Below, in pieces: positions 9,803 to 18,275 of a stretch of DNA of 64,000 nt. How positions within the stretch are numbered: position 1 is the first letter of the stretch; the number at the start of each line of letters is the position of its first letter. The stretch spans positions 2,294,001 through 2,358,000 of the forward strand of contig NZ_CP083760.1 of assembly GCF_020149915.1 (NCBI RefSeq), read 5' to 3'. This stretch comes from Candidatus Sulfidibacterium hydrothermale (lineage in GTDB: Bacteria > Bacteroidota > Bacteroidia > Bacteroidales > F082). The notes beneath the pieces are model-generated. The model was not told the DNA's origin, did not search any database, and saw only the letters and a program-made list of their open reading frames with translations. The position numbers and the translations under genes are program-made.

Positions 9803-10867
9803 TCATAATGCGATCAAAAATTTCAGGGTATCTACCCCGTCGGCATAATCCCATAATTCAGGAGATTGGCTCTTTCCAAACGGAACAGTATTCTTCAAAA
9901 AAGCAGCATCTGTTACCACACACTGTATCTGATCTGTATTTACCATCAGGTGATTCCGCAATCCGGTATCCGATGAATAATACTCATAATGCAAAACAGC
10001 AACCGGCGAAACCATCTTTTCATCTTCCACCAACAAAAGGTTCCCGGTATCAAGATGCGGCCGTTTGTTTACCAGGAAGATTGCTTTATTGTATTCGTAA
10101 TTATTAAAATACTTATGGTTTTGGGTTATTTCTTTTTTTTCGGCAAAAATTCGGAGAAGGTGTTCAAAATCATAGTTTTCAGGCACATAAAGTTTAGCCA
10201 CATTCCGGCAGCCCAGCCCGTAATAAAGAAAAACATCATCAGCCAGGGCACGTAACTGGTCGTCTGTTTCCTGTCCGGTAAGTACCGCTACCCCGTTTCT
10301 GTTTTTCCGGATGATGTTCGGATATTTTCCAAAGTAATATTCGAAATAACGGGATGTATTATTGCTTCCCGTAGCAATAATAGCATCAAAACCTTTTAGT
10401 ATTTCTTCAGTAAAAGCAATATAATTTGCAAAACCTGGTTCAATTTCTTTCAGCACAGCAGCAATCGCCGGCATAAGCTTGTTATCTTCTGAGGATAAAC
10501 GTGCCTGAATACGATGGCCGCTGATGAGTACACTTAAAAAATCATGAAACCCGACCGCCGGAACATTTCCCGCCATCACCACGCCCACCGTTTTCGGATT
10601 CACCGGCTCTAAACGCTTTTTATCATATACCGACAGCCATTGCTGAAGTTTTTCCGTTTCCAAGCTTTCACCCAAGGCATACAAAGCCCGGGAGACAAAA
10701 TCAGGCGTAAACCATCCGTTGTATTGCTGTGCCCTGTCAGCTTCTTCCAAAAGTTTTTTGACCGGTTCGCTGCCTGGCGATGATATTTTTCGCGTTTCAT
10801 CTCCAAAGGTTTCCCGCAAAATCCTTCCCAATTGGGCAAAAGCTTCCACTCTCTTTTCCAGCTCCAT
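9803..10867 (-). CDS. Acyl-CoA reductase, LuxC family
   Basis: 354 residues from the ATG at 10867; an in-frame TTG at 10888 lies inside the -7 box and is rejected. LuxC-family enzymes of the aldehyde dehydrogenase superfamily reduce fatty acyl-CoA or acyl-protein to the aldehyde with NADPH. Recognisable parts are the cofactor-binding segment VGVVMAGNVPAVGFHDFL, FDAIIATGSNNTSRYFEYYF, and the catalytic cysteine in YYGLGCRNVAKLYVP. There are no other lux genes here; in Bacteroidota this family is widespread and unrelated to light production, and its physiological substrate is not settled. It has its own promoter and is divergent from the Crp/Fnr gene. Confidence 0.85.
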   Translation of the reverse strand: MELEKRVEAFAQLGRILRETFGDETRKISSPGSEPVKKLLEEADRAQQYNGWFTPDFVSRALYALGESLETEKLQQWLSVYDKKRLEPVNPKTVGVVMAGNVPAVGFHDFLSVLISGHRIQARLSSEDNKLMPAIAAVLKEIEPGFANYIAFTEEILKGFDAIIATGSNNTSRYFEYYFGKYPNIIRKNRNGVAVLTGQETDDQLRALADDVFLYYGLGCRNVAKLYVPENYDFEHLLRIFAEKKEITQNHKYFNNYEYNKAIFLVNKRPHLDTGNLLLVEDEKMVSPVAVLHYEYYSSDTGLRNHLMVNTDQIQCVVTDAAFLKNTVPFGKSQSPELWDYADGVDTLKFLIAL

Positions 10868-10885
10868 AAAACCATTATTTTTCGG

Positions 10886-10893
10886 CAAAATTA
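10886..10893 (-). promoter_or_regulatory. -7 box TAATTTTG for the acyl-CoA reductase
   Basis: Exact TAnnTTTG on the minus strand, 18 bp before the ATG at 10867. The implied transcript start is near 10880, giving a leader of only about a dozen bases and excluding the TTG at 10888 as start. Confidence 0.6.
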
Positions 10894-11057
10894 ACAGGAA
10901 ATTCCAAATACATCAACGAAACTTTCCGGACGATTCTTTTCCGGACAAAAAGCCATCAAAAAAAATTTCATTTCTCTTTTTCAAACCGGAACCTGTATAA
11001 ATAATTCTCTGATCTTGTATCATGAAACCCCTGAACAACACAGAATAAAAGATTCAT

Positions 11058-11065
11058 TACTTTTG
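11058..11065 (+). promoter_or_regulatory. -7 box TACTTTTG for the Crp/Fnr regulator
   Basis: Exact TAnnTTTG 61 bp before the ATG at 11127. No -33 element at normal spacing was found. Confidence 0.5.
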
Positions 11066-11126
11066 TAAAAAGGGCATTCTTCTGCCACAAGATAAACTCC
11101 TGCTGATCCAGATAAACAAGAAACCA

Positions 11127-11762
11127 ATGGATAAAATAGAACGCTTTTTACGGAAAAGGTTTAGCGACGGACAACTCGTTAAAGAAATACTGGCTAAAAG
11201 TAAGTTTATGGAAATCCCGGCCCACACACGCATACTCGAACAAGATGCTTATGTAGCCGTTGTTCCTTATGTTTACGAGGGGAGGATAAAAGTAATGCGC
11301 CGCGGCGAACAGGGAAAAGAAGTTTTGCTGTACTATATCCATCCTGGTGAGAGTTGCGCTTTATCGATCGTTGCAGGTCTCACTCGAACTCAAAGTGTGG
11401 CTTATGCCGAAACAGAATCTGACACCAAACTATTATCAATCCCGGTGGACGTTTTAAACGATTTACATACCCGTTTTCCACAATGCAATGAGTTTTTCTT
11501 AACGCTGTTCAGAGACCGCTTTCGCGAAATCGTATTTTTCATCGACTCCGTAGCCTTCAAAACAATGGATTTTAGGCTTGTACAGCTTTTGAAACAAAAA
11601 CAAGAACAGGAACAAAATAACATGATCCCCGTTACCCATCAGCAACTGGCCAATGAATTAGGGACAGCCCGCGAAGTTGTCTCCCGCCTTTTAAAGCAAT
11701 TGGAAAATGAAAGAAAAATAATACAACACCGCTCTTCAATTGAAATAAAAGCCCAATTGTAA
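11127..11762 (+). CDS. Crp/Fnr-family transcriptional regulator
   Basis: 211 residues. The N-terminal cyclic-nucleotide-binding-like beta-barrel (about 20-115, with EVLLYYIHPGESCALSIVAG) is joined by a long helix (about 125-155) to a C-terminal winged helix (about 160-205), whose recognition part is NELGTAREVVSRLLKQLE. The N-terminal cysteine cluster of oxygen-sensing FNR is missing, so it does not bind Fe-S in the FNR way. Cys residues in the sensor barrel (GESCAL) leave redox sensing possible. The effector is unknown. It is divergent from the acyl-CoA reductase and 62 bp upstream of the DUF2892 gene, a pairing often seen with sulfur or redox stress functions; a TTTGTCACA half-site lies in that gap (11764-11772). 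Confidence 0.9.
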   Translation: MDKIERFLRKRFSDGQLVKEILAKSKFMEIPAHTRILEQDAYVAVVPYVYEGRIKVMRRGEQGKEVLLYYIHPGESCALSIVAGLTRTQSVAYAETESDTKLLSIPVDVLNDLHTRFPQCNEFFLTLFRDRFREIVFFIDSVAFKTMDFRLVQLLKQKQEQEQNNMIPVTHQQLANELGTAREVVSRLLKQLENERKIIQHRSSIEIKAQL

Positions 11763-11794
11763 CATTTGTCACAGACTATCCCCTACGCTCCCTT

Positions 11795-11802
11795 TAATTT
11801 TG
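11795..11802 (+). promoter_or_regulatory. -7 box TAATTTTG for the DUF2892 gene
   Basis: Exact TAnnTTTG 22 bp before the ATG at 11825. Just upstream, TTTGTCACA (11764-11772) contains a Crp-like TCACA half-site, so control by the neighbouring regulator is possible but unproven. Confidence 0.5.
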
Positions 11803-11824
11803 CAGCAAACAAAAATCATTTGCC

Positions 11825-12010
11825 ATGACACAAAACATTGGAAAAATCGATCAGATCATCCGGATGATCCTGGGCATTGTTATTGCCATTTGGGGATTTT
11901 ACACCAAAAACTGGTGGGGACTTATTGCCCTTGTTCCGCTCTTAACGGCTTTTATTCGTTTTTGTCCGTTTTATCCCCTTTTGGGCATCCGGACAAACAA
12001 AGAAAAATAG
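11825..12010 (+). CDS. Small inner-membrane protein, DUF2892 (YgaP-like transmembrane)
   Basis: 61 residues with two predicted membrane helices (about 11-27 and 30-47) and the family signature NIGKIDQIIRMILGIV, then LTAFIRFCPFYPLLGIRT. In other proteins this domain follows a rhodanese domain (YgaP) and is linked to sulfur-compound handling; here it stands alone. The Cys in RFCPFYP is typical of the family. It is preceded by its own promoter box and followed by a terminator, and lies just downstream of the Crp/Fnr gene, which may control it. Confidence 0.88.
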   Translation: MTQNIGKIDQIIRMILGIVIAIWGFYTKNWWGLIALVPLLTAFIRFCPFYPLLGIRTNKEK

Positions 12011-12063
12011 TCCCGGGACACTAAATCAGTGAAACTTAAACATCCTGAAGAAAGCGTTATCGA

Positions 12064-12100
12064 CAAAAGCCGTTTTTTTACTTCTTCAAAACGGCTTTTG
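12064..12100. terminator. Terminator between the DUF2892 gene and parE
   Basis: CAAAAGCCGTTTT and AAAACGGCTTTTG form a perfect 13-base inverted repeat with an 11-base loop, with T-rich flanks. It ends the DUF2892 transcript. Confidence 0.85.
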
Positions 12101-12178
12101 TTGTTTGATGTACTTCTGAAAGCCTTATCATTTCAGGGTTTTCAACAAAAAATGTTTAAAAAGTATTGACAACGACCG

Positions 12179-12208
12179 TTGTTTTCAACCCGCAATCTTC
12201 TATTTTTG
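12179..12208 (+). promoter_or_regulatory. Promoter of parE (-33 TTG, -7 TATTTTTG)
   Basis: TTG at 12179-12181, 19 bp spacer, then TATTTTTG at 12201-12208. The ATG follows 16 bp later. Spacing and both boxes fit the Bacteroidota primary sigma factor. Confidence 0.7.
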
Positions 12209-12224
12209 CAGCAAAGGAAAAAAT

Positions 12225-14078
12225 ATGGCAGCAGAATATAATGATGATAGCATCCGGTCGCTCGACTGGAAAGAACATATCCGGCTGCGTCCGGGAATGT
12301 ATATCGGAAAACTGGGAGACGGAAGTTCCCCGGATGATGGTATTTATGTCCTGCTGAAAGAGATCATGGATAATTCCATTGACGAATACGTCATGGGAAA
12401 CGGAAAAGTGATTGAGGTAACCATTGAAGACAAACAGGTTACGGTTCGTGATTATGGCCGCGGGATGCCTTTGGGAAAAGTAAAAGCCTGTGTAAGCCAA
12501 ATCAATACCGGTGCCAAATACGACTCGAAAGTTTTCAAAAAGTCGGTAGGACTGAACGGTGTAGGATCCAAAGCCGTCAACGCCCTTTCCTCTTATTTTT
12601 ACACCCAATCCATCCGCGAGGGGAAAACGAAAATTGTAGAATATCACCGGGGCGAGCTTGTCCGCGATGAAGAAATAAAAGAGTGTGACGAAAAACAGGG
12701 AACACTGGTCAAATTTATCCCTGATGAGGAAATTTTCGGCAACATCCATTTCATCCTTGAATACGTGGAAGAGATGTTGTGGAATTATGTTTTCCTGAAC
12801 AACGGGCTTACCATTGTTTTCAATGGACAGCGTATGCAAGCCAAAAATGGTTTGTTGGATCTTCTGGAACGCAATATCAACGGAAACGGTCCGCTGCGCT
12901 ACCCGATTATTCATATTCAGGAAGGTGATTTCGAATGTGCTTTTTCGCACAGCTCCAGTTCCTACAGCGAAGAGTATTACTCTTTTGTCAACGGCCAGCA
13001 CACTACACAAGGCGGAACCCATCAAAGTGCTTTCAGAGAAGCACTGGTGAAAACCATCCGCGAATTTTACGGTAAAGATTTTGACACCAGTGATATCCGT
13101 ACTTCGCTGCTGGCCACACTCAGCATCAAAGTTTCGGAACCGGTGTTTGAATCACAAACCAAAACCAAGCTGGGATCGCAATACATGGAACCGGGCGGAC
13201 AAACCATCCGCAATTATATCAATGATATTGTAAAACGAAATCTCGACAACTATCTGCATATTCATACCGAAACAGCTGAAGCTTTATACAAAAAGATTCT
13301 GCAATCGGAGAAAGAGCGAAAAGAGATGGCCGGCATTAAAAAACTGGCCCGCGAAAGTGTAAAAAAAGCCAGCCTGCACAACAAAAAACTTCGTGACTGC
13401 CGGATCCATCTGAACACCAATCATGAAAAACGGCTGGAAACCACCCTGTTCATCACGGAGGGCGACTCGGCCAGTGGCTCGATCACCAAATCGCGTGATG
13501 TCCAGACACAAGCCGTTTTCAGCTTAAAGGGGAAACCCCTGAACAGTTACGGTTTAAGTAAAAAGATCGTTTATCAAAACGAAGAATTTAACCTGTTACA
13601 AGCCGCTTTAAACATCGACGAAAGTTTAGAGAATCTCCGTTATAACAACATTGTCATTGCTACCGATGCCGATGTGGACGGCATGCACATCCGGCTGTTG
13701 CTGCTGACTTTTTTCCTGCAGTTTTATCCGGACCTGGTGAAAACCGGACATTTATACATTCTGCAAACCCCGCTGTTCCGCGTTAGGAATAAAAAAGAAA
13801 CGCTCTATTGCTATTCCGACGAGGAACGCCTTGCAGCCATCGAAAAACTGAAGCCTAATCCGGAAATTACCCGGTTTAAAGGTTTAGGAGAAATTTCCCC
13901 CGGTGAATTCCGTCATTTTATTGGGAAAAACATCCGGTTAGATCCGGTCATTCTGAAAAGAGAAGCTTCCGTAGCCGAAACACTGGCTTTTTACATGGGG
14001 AAAAACACGCCCAAGCGACAGGAGTTCATCATGGACAATCTCCGGATTGAAGAAGACGTGGTGGAAGAAATGCTTTAG
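12225..14078 (+). CDS. parE: DNA topoisomerase IV subunit B (type IIA ATPase subunit)
   Basis: 617 residues. The GHKL ATPase domain has [30 protein letters not shown] and [14 protein letters not shown]. The transducer domain has QTKTKLGS. The TOPRIM domain has the acidic residue in TEGDSASGS (about 411-419) and [11 protein letters not shown] (about 479-489), and the tail ends [17 protein letters not shown]. With ParC it decatenates daughter chromosomes using ATP. I prefer ParE to GyrB because of the length and the short insert-free TOPRIM region of Bacteroidota ParE, but the two are close. The partner parC, commonly next to parE in this phylum, is not here: the next gene is convergent with a 5-bp gap. 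Confidence 0.9.
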   Translation: MAAEYNDDSIRSLDWKEHIRLRPGMYIGKLGDGSSPDDGIYVLLKEIMDNSIDEYVMGNGKVIEVTIEDKQVTVRDYGRGMPLGKVKACVSQINTGAKYDSKVFKKSVGLNGVGSKAVNALSSYFYTQSIREGKTKIVEYHRGELVRDEEIKECDEKQGTLVKFIPDEEIFGNIHFILEYVEEMLWNYVFLNNGLTIVFNGQRMQAKNGLLDLLERNINGNGPLRYPIIHIQEGDFECAFSHSSSSYSEEYYSFVNGQHTTQGGTHQSAFREALVKTIREFYGKDFDTSDIRTSLLATLSIKVSEPVFESQTKTKLGSQYMEPGGQTIRNYINDIVKRNLDNYLHIHTETAEALYKKILQSEKERKEMAGIKKLARESVKKASLHNKKLRDCRIHLNTNHEKRLETTLFITEGDSASGSITKSRDVQTQAVFSLKGKPLNSYGLSKKIVYQNEEFNLLQAALNIDESLENLRYNNIVIATDADVDGMHIRLLLLTFFLQFYPDLVKTGHLYILQTPLFRVRNKKETLYCYSDEERLAAIEKLKPNPEITRFKGLGEISPGEFRHFIGKNIRLDPVILKREASVAETLAFYMGKNTPKRQEFIMDNLRIEEDVVEEML

Positions 14079-14083
14079 GCCGG

Positions 14084-14704
14084 TTACAATCCTACCCCAA
14101 AACCGACACGGACCAAAGGATTACTGTACGGGGTATACTGGTCCTCCAGAAAGTTATAGAGAACGGACACATACATAAAAGCCCTTCCTCCCATGCTTTG
14201 CATAAAGCCCAGACCGGCAAAAAAGCTGTTTATCGTTCGTGAGGCATCCTGGTCAGCCGAATAATAATCAGGAACACTCAAAACTTCATATTCTGCCTGA
14301 GCATAAAGCGATTTCCAGAAAATATACCGCACAAACAAACTTCCGCCGTAAATATCATAATTGTATTTGTTATTCATATAATCTTTATACCACTGATGCA
14401 TATATGTCAATCGTGTTCCCACCTGAAACTGGGAAGTTACACGATAACCAATAATTGGTGTAATTTGGATATAAGAACTATATGTGGAATAACCGCCTCC
14501 CAAACCACCGCCAAAGAAAAAGCCACCGCCATTTGAACTCCGGGCTTTTTTCCCATATGGTGAGATGCGTTCTACCTGGCCAACATGTTGTGTGTTTTTA
14601 GATGAATCACTGTGCGTTAGATTTTGATATTGTGCTGCAGCCGGAAAGGAAAAAAACAAAACTCCCGCCACAGTCAAAAAGAGAATACGAGCATAACTTT
14701 TCAT
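14084..14704 (-). CDS. Secreted outer-membrane-like protein, function unknown
   Basis: 206 residues with a cleavable signal peptide (about 1-25, VLFFSFPAAAQ). A polar segment (about 26-55) and a glycine stretch (GGGFFFGGGLGGGYS) precede alternating aromatic and polar stretches that look like amphipathic beta-strands (IQITPIIGYRVTSQFQVG, YGGSLFVRYIFWKSLYAQ). It ends RVGFGVGL. This is the pattern of a small outer-membrane beta-barrel of about eight strands. I recognise no specific family. It converges on parE and is divergent from the beta-helix lipoprotein gene. Confidence 0.75.
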   Translation of the reverse strand: MKSYARILFLTVAGVLFFSFPAAAQYQNLTHSDSSKNTQHVGQVERISPYGKKARSSNGGGFFFGGGLGGGYSTYSSYIQITPIIGYRVTSQFQVGTRLTYMHQWYKDYMNNKYNYDIYGGSLFVRYIFWKSLYAQAEYEVLSVPDYYSADQDASRTINSFFAGLGFMQSMGGRAFMYVSVLYNFLEDQYTPYSNPLVRVGFGVGL

Positions 14705-14768
14705 AGAACATCATTTTTTTGCAATGTTACAATATTTTTTCTTATCTGTCGTCTATTCAATAGTTGGT

Positions 14769-14776
14769 TATCTTTG
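14769..14776 (+). promoter_or_regulatory. -7 box TATCTTTG for the beta-helix lipoprotein
   Basis: Exact TAnnTTTG, 18 bp before the TTG start at 14795. A stop codon at 14786-14788 in the same frame means translation cannot begin further upstream. Confidence 0.55.
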
Positions 14777-14794
14777 TCCCAAAAATAAGCTTCA

Positions 14795-16291
14795 TTGGCA
14801 TTTATTAAACGCTATAAACAAAATTTTCTTTTTCTCCGGGCCACCTTTTTGGTGCTTGTGGGAGTATTATGGATTTTTTCATCCTGTACAAAAGACACGG
14901 TGGATACCAGTCCGGATATCAAGCTCGCCTTTTCAAACGACACCATTTTATTTGATACCGTCTTTACCTCCTTAGGCTCGGCTACACACCGGCTGATGGT
15001 GTATAATCCATCATCATCAAAAATTATCATTTCCGATATCCGGCTCGAAAAAGGCACCGCATCTCCTTTTCGCATCAACATTGACGGCGAGGCCACATTT
15101 GACGGTAAAGATGTGGAAATCAGAGGCAACGACAGCCTGTTTATTTTTGCCCGCGTTACCATTGACCCCAATGATGCCACTACGCCTTTTGTGGTAGAAG
15201 ATCAGCTACTTTTCACGATCAACGGAAATCAGCAAGTTGTCAAGCTGGTGGCCTGGGGGAAAAATGCCTATTACATTCTGGCCGATCATCATCCGGAAGG
15301 ATTCCCTGCCTATAAAATCATAGCTGACAGCTTGCAAAATGTAGTATGGAAAAACGATAAACCGATCGTGATTTATGGATTCGCGGTAGTAAATTCATAT
15401 GGAAGCCTGACAATTGACGCAGGAACAAAAATTTATTTTCACAAAAATTCTGGTTTATGGATTTATTCTGACGGGCAGCTTACTGTTTCCGGAACACAAA
15501 GCCAACCGGTTATTTTTCAAGGCGATCGTTTAGAACAAGATTATGCTGACCTCCCCGGACAATGGGACCGCATCTGGATTATGGAAGGAAGAAAAGGCTA
15601 TGATGATAAAATTGAAAACGCCATTATTAAAAATAGTTTTATCGGCATTCAGGCAGAGTCTTTTTTTCATAAAAACGAAAACCGCCTGTTATTGAATAAT
15701 GTTCAAATTTATAATACAAACGGCGCATCCATCCTGTCCAAAAATTACACCATCGACGCCCAAAACCTGGTTGCAGCCAACAGTGGAGGATACTGCCTGG
15801 CACTTACCGGAGGCGGCGATTACCAGTTCTTGCAAAGTACGCTGGCTAATTACTGGACCTATTCTATCCGTAATGCACCAACAGTTATACTTACAAATTA
15901 CTTAAAAGACACCAACGATCTTCCTATTCCATATCCAATGCACTTCTTCCTGGGAAACAGCATTATTTACGGCTATAACGAGAATGAATTTGAGACATCG
16001 ATGGTTTCCGGAGCAGACTCTTCTTACCTGTTAGATCATTGTCTTGTAAAAACCACTTTAAGAATGGATAATCCCGATTATTTCCGTTCTATCATCAAAA
16101 ATAAAGATCCGAAATTTCTTGATCTGGAAACGAATGATTACCGTATCGATACCCTTTCGCCGGCTATCGGAGCAGGCGATCCGGCTATCGGAGCAAAAGT
16201 TCCGTTGGATATTTTAGGAAACCCACGCGGGCAAACACCAGATTTAGGAGCTTATCAATTTATTCCCGGTCAAAGTGAAAAGTCAAAATAA
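14795..16291 (+). CDS. Lipoprotein with right-handed beta-helix
   Basis: About 498 residues. The start is a TTG: the frame is closed by TAA at 14786 and there is no earlier ATG, while the lipoprotein signal (RATFLVLVGVLWIFSSC, Cys near 30) needs the N-terminal residues. The first third (about 40-150) is an Ig-like domain (DTILFDTVFTSLGSATHRL, LFIFARVTIDP). The rest has repeated strands of a parallel beta-helix (SYGSLTIDAGTKIYFHKNSG, SDGQLTVSGTQSQPVIFQGD, NAIIKNSFIGIQAESF). The C-terminus ends with the recurrent PAIGAGDPAIGAKVPLDILG and LGAYQF signature of surface beta-helix proteins. It is likely outer-membrane or surface-anchored; ligand or enzymatic role unknown. Confidence 0.82.
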   Translation: MAFIKRYKQNFLFLRATFLVLVGVLWIFSSCTKDTVDTSPDIKLAFSNDTILFDTVFTSLGSATHRLMVYNPSSSKIIISDIRLEKGTASPFRINIDGEATFDGKDVEIRGNDSLFIFARVTIDPNDATTPFVVEDQLLFTINGNQQVVKLVAWGKNAYYILADHHPEGFPAYKIIADSLQNVVWKNDKPIVIYGFAVVNSYGSLTIDAGTKIYFHKNSGLWIYSDGQLTVSGTQSQPVIFQGDRLEQDYADLPGQWDRIWIMEGRKGYDDKIENAIIKNSFIGIQAESFFHKNENRLLLNNVQIYNTNGASILSKNYTIDAQNLVAANSGGYCLALTGGGDYQFLQSTLANYWTYSIRNAPTVILTNYLKDTNDLPIPYPMHFFLGNSIIYGYNENEFETSMVSGADSSYLLDHCLVKTTLRMDNPDYFRSIIKNKDPKFLDLETNDYRIDTLSPAIGAGDPAIGAKVPLDILGNPRGQTPDLGAYQFIPGQSEKSK

Positions 16292-16296
16292 ACTCC

Positions 16297-16304
16297 TATT
16301 TTTG
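16297..16304 (+). promoter_or_regulatory. -7 box TATTTTTG for the NRK-like kinase
   Basis: Exact TAnnTTTG starting 6 bp after the stop of the lipoprotein gene and 29 bp before the ATG at 16334. This suggests the kinase has its own transcript. Confidence 0.5.
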
Positions 16305-16333
16305 CCGCATATTCAGCAATTACAAATACATCT

Positions 16334-16861
16334 ATGATCATTGGAATTGGAGGAGTGAGCAATGCCGGAAAAACCACCCTGGCCAACCGGCTGAAAGCCG
16401 CTCTGAATCCGTTGCGTGTTCTCATCTTATGCCAAGACGATTTTGCCCGTCCCGAAAATGAGATTCCCCGTATCAACGGACATATCGACTGGGAAATTCC
16501 CGAATCCATCGACCTGGCAAAATATTACCGGCATCTGTTAAAAGCCAAGGAAGAATACGACATTGTTATTGCAGAAGGATTATTTGCTTTTTGCGATAAA
16601 CATATTTACAGCCAATACGATAAAAAGATCTTTCTGACCATCAGCAAGCAAACATTCTGGCGGCGGAAATCAAAAGACCTGCGCTGGGGAAAAGAACCCG
16701 ACTGGTACATGGAACATATCTGGGCAAGTCATTTCAAATGCGGCATGTTACAGGAAATAGACAGCCAGACCCTTATCCTTTCCGGCGAAGAAACCATTGA
16801 TCTTGATCCCCTGATCCGGTTTCTGGAAATTGAAAAATACACCTCTGAAATCACCTTATAG
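16334..16861 (+). CDS. P-loop kinase resembling nicotinamide riboside kinase
   Basis: 175 residues of the uridine-kinase-like P-loop fold. Walker A is GVSNAGKTTLANRL (about 7-20), followed by LCQDDFARPENEIP, a motif close to the eukaryotic NRK signature (SQDDFFKPE). Then come DWEIPESIDLAKYY, IVIAEGLFAF (Walker B-like) and FLTISKQTFWRRK. The segment DWYMEHIWASHFKCGM parallels the FDGHVWPMYLKY region of NRK. NRKs phosphorylate nicotinamide riboside to NMN for NAD salvage; uridine or another nucleoside is the alternative. It has no transport or Pnu gene beside it; nadC, for de novo NAD synthesis, lies 42 kb downstream. The assignment rests on motif resemblance only. Confidence 0.72.
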   Translation: MIIGIGGVSNAGKTTLANRLKAALNPLRVLILCQDDFARPENEIPRINGHIDWEIPESIDLAKYYRHLLKAKEEYDIVIAEGLFAFCDKHIYSQYDKKIFLTISKQTFWRRKSKDLRWGKEPDWYMEHIWASHFKCGMLQEIDSQTLILSGEETIDLDPLIRFLEIEKYTSEITL

Positions 16862-16865
16862 CCAA

Positions 16866-17213
16866 ATGTCTCCCTCCAAAAAAATAAAAATCCTTTTCTA
16901 TCTTGAAAACGAAACAATTATTCTGGCCGAAGTAAAACGAACGGATCTGAAGAACGAAACAGATAAAAGCAAAATCTTTTTCTGGCTGCAGATTCACAAA
17001 CTATCCGGGAAAATAGAAAAGCTGACCTTTGTTTCCATGAAATCAGAAAAAGAAACGGAAGAAAGAGTTTTTCAGGAAGGAAAATTAACATTCAACACCC
17101 AAACCGGCTTGTTCTCTCAAAAAAACCGGCAGCCACAGAAACTACAAAACAAAAGCGGCTCCCTTTTCCCGCCAATGCAACGCCAACAAATTGCACAATT
17201 TCTGAAAATTTAA
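16866..17213 (+). CDS. Small hypothetical protein
   Basis: 115 residues from an ATG five bases after the kinase stop; an in-frame ATG at 16830 would overlap the kinase and is less likely. The chain is hydrophilic and Lys/Gln-rich (KKIKILFYLENETIILAEVK, IHKLSGKIEKLTFVSM, PQKLQNKSGS), with no signal peptide or membrane segment. It could be a small alpha/beta cytosolic protein. It is probably co-transcribed with the kinase and converges on miaA with a 7-bp gap. I do not recognise a family, and coding status rests on the uninterrupted frame, tight spacing and normal composition. Confidence 0.55.
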   Translation: MSPSKKIKILFYLENETIILAEVKRTDLKNETDKSKIFFWLQIHKLSGKIEKLTFVSMKSEKETEERVFQEGKLTFNTQTGLFSQKNRQPQKLQNKSGSLFPPMQRQQIAQFLKI

Positions 17214-17220
17214 AACCTTA

Positions 17221-18159
17221 TTACTTTCTATTTTCTTCAAACAGTTTCTGAAGGCAAAAATCTACTTTTCTGGAATCAGACCAATGGCCATCAATCCAGT
17301 GGATTGTAATCCCTTTTTTCTCCATTCGTCTAAACCAGGTCATTTGCCGTTTTGAGAACTGGTGAATGGCCGTATTCAGCTTAGCAAACATCTCATCATA
17401 AGTCAATTCACCCGTAACATACCGGGTAACATAGCGATATTCAAGCCCATAAAAAGTAAGCTGTTCCGGAGTCAGGCCTTCCGACAAAAGCCTTTTCACC
17501 TCTTCAATCATCCCATTTTGCAACCGCGATTTCAGTCTTTCGGTAATCCGTGCCCGCACTTCCTGACGGGGAAAAAACATTCCGAAAACCACGGCATCAG
17601 GACGAGGAGGCACGTTGGCTTGCTGTGGATTTTCCTTTTCATATTGTTTAATCTCAATGGCCCGAATCGTCCGTTCACGGGAAGTAACATCAGTTGTATT
17701 ATGCAAAGGACCATAACTTTTTAAAACAACAACCAGCTCTTCCTGCGACAGATTCTCCAGTTTGTGGCGAAGTAACGGATTCTCCGGAACCGTCCATAAA
17801 CGATAGCCCAACAAAACCGATTCGATATAAAGTCCGGTTCCCCCACACAGCACAGGGAAATTTCCTCTTTTTCTTATGGCTTCGTATGCTGCATAAAAAT
17901 CCTTTTGAAAAGCGTACACATTGTATTCTTCACCCGGCTGGGCAATATCCACCAAGTGGCAAGGGATTCGCCGGTTTTTCACAATATAATCGTCCCAATC
18001 TTTTCCGGTACCAATATCCATCCCCCGGTAAACCTGCCGTGAATCGGCACTGATGACTTCTCCATTCATTTCGGATGCCAAGAGTGCTGCCAGCCGCGTT
18101 TTTCCGGTTGCCGTGGGCCCCAGTATTACTGCCAACTCTTTATTTGTTACTTTTTCCAC
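17221..18159 (-). CDS. miaA: tRNA dimethylallyltransferase
   Basis: 312 residues. MiaA transfers a dimethylallyl group to N6 of A37 in tRNAs reading UNN codons. The P-loop is LGPTATGKTRLAALLA, followed by the conserved ISADSRQVYRGMDIGTGK, PCHLVDIAQPGEEYNVYAF, PVLCGGTGLYIESVL and the C-terminal FSKRQMTWFRRM. The catalytic Thr is in GPTATGKT and the base-contacting Asp in SADSRQ. Many Bacteroidota carry two miaA-type genes; the unusual KDWDDYIVKNRRIPCH segment fits one of these paralogues. A near-consensus -7 box (TATTTTCG, plus-strand 18164-18171) lies five bases before the start, so its transcript may be almost leaderless. Confidence 0.95.
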   Translation of the reverse strand: MEKVTNKELAVILGPTATGKTRLAALLASEMNGEVISADSRQVYRGMDIGTGKDWDDYIVKNRRIPCHLVDIAQPGEEYNVYAFQKDFYAAYEAIRKRGNFPVLCGGTGLYIESVLLGYRLWTVPENPLLRHKLENLSQEELVVVLKSYGPLHNTTDVTSRERTIRAIEIKQYEKENPQQANVPPRPDAVVFGMFFPRQEVRARITERLKSRLQNGMIEEVKRLLSEGLTPEQLTFYGLEYRYVTRYVTGELTYDEMFAKLNTAIHQFSKRQMTWFRRMEKKGITIHWIDGHWSDSRKVDFCLQKLFEENRK

Positions 18160-18206
18160 ACTGCGAAAATAAACATTCTGCTTGCTTCATCGAAACATGC
18201 TGTTTT

Positions 18207-18239
18207 TTTGTTGCTTCAAACAATGATTTACTACTTTTG
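18207..18239 (+). promoter_or_regulatory. Promoter of the DUF5723 gene (TTTG, 21 bp, TACTTTTG)
   Basis: TTTG at 18207-18210, 21 bp spacer, TACTTTTG at 18232-18239, then a 36-bp leader with a GGGAAAAAGGAAG purine stretch before the ATG. Both boxes fit the consensus. Confidence 0.72.
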
Positions 18240-18275
18240 TAGTTCTATTGTAAAGGGAAAAAGGAAGACGCTTTT

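Noticed and set aside
9803-10867. Bioluminescence-related luxC
   Set aside because: No other lux genes; the family is widespread in Bacteroidota without light production.
12156-13025. Minus-strand open frame of 289 codons opposite parE
   Set aside because: Overlaps the ATPase domain of parE, which is clearly coding on the plus strand.
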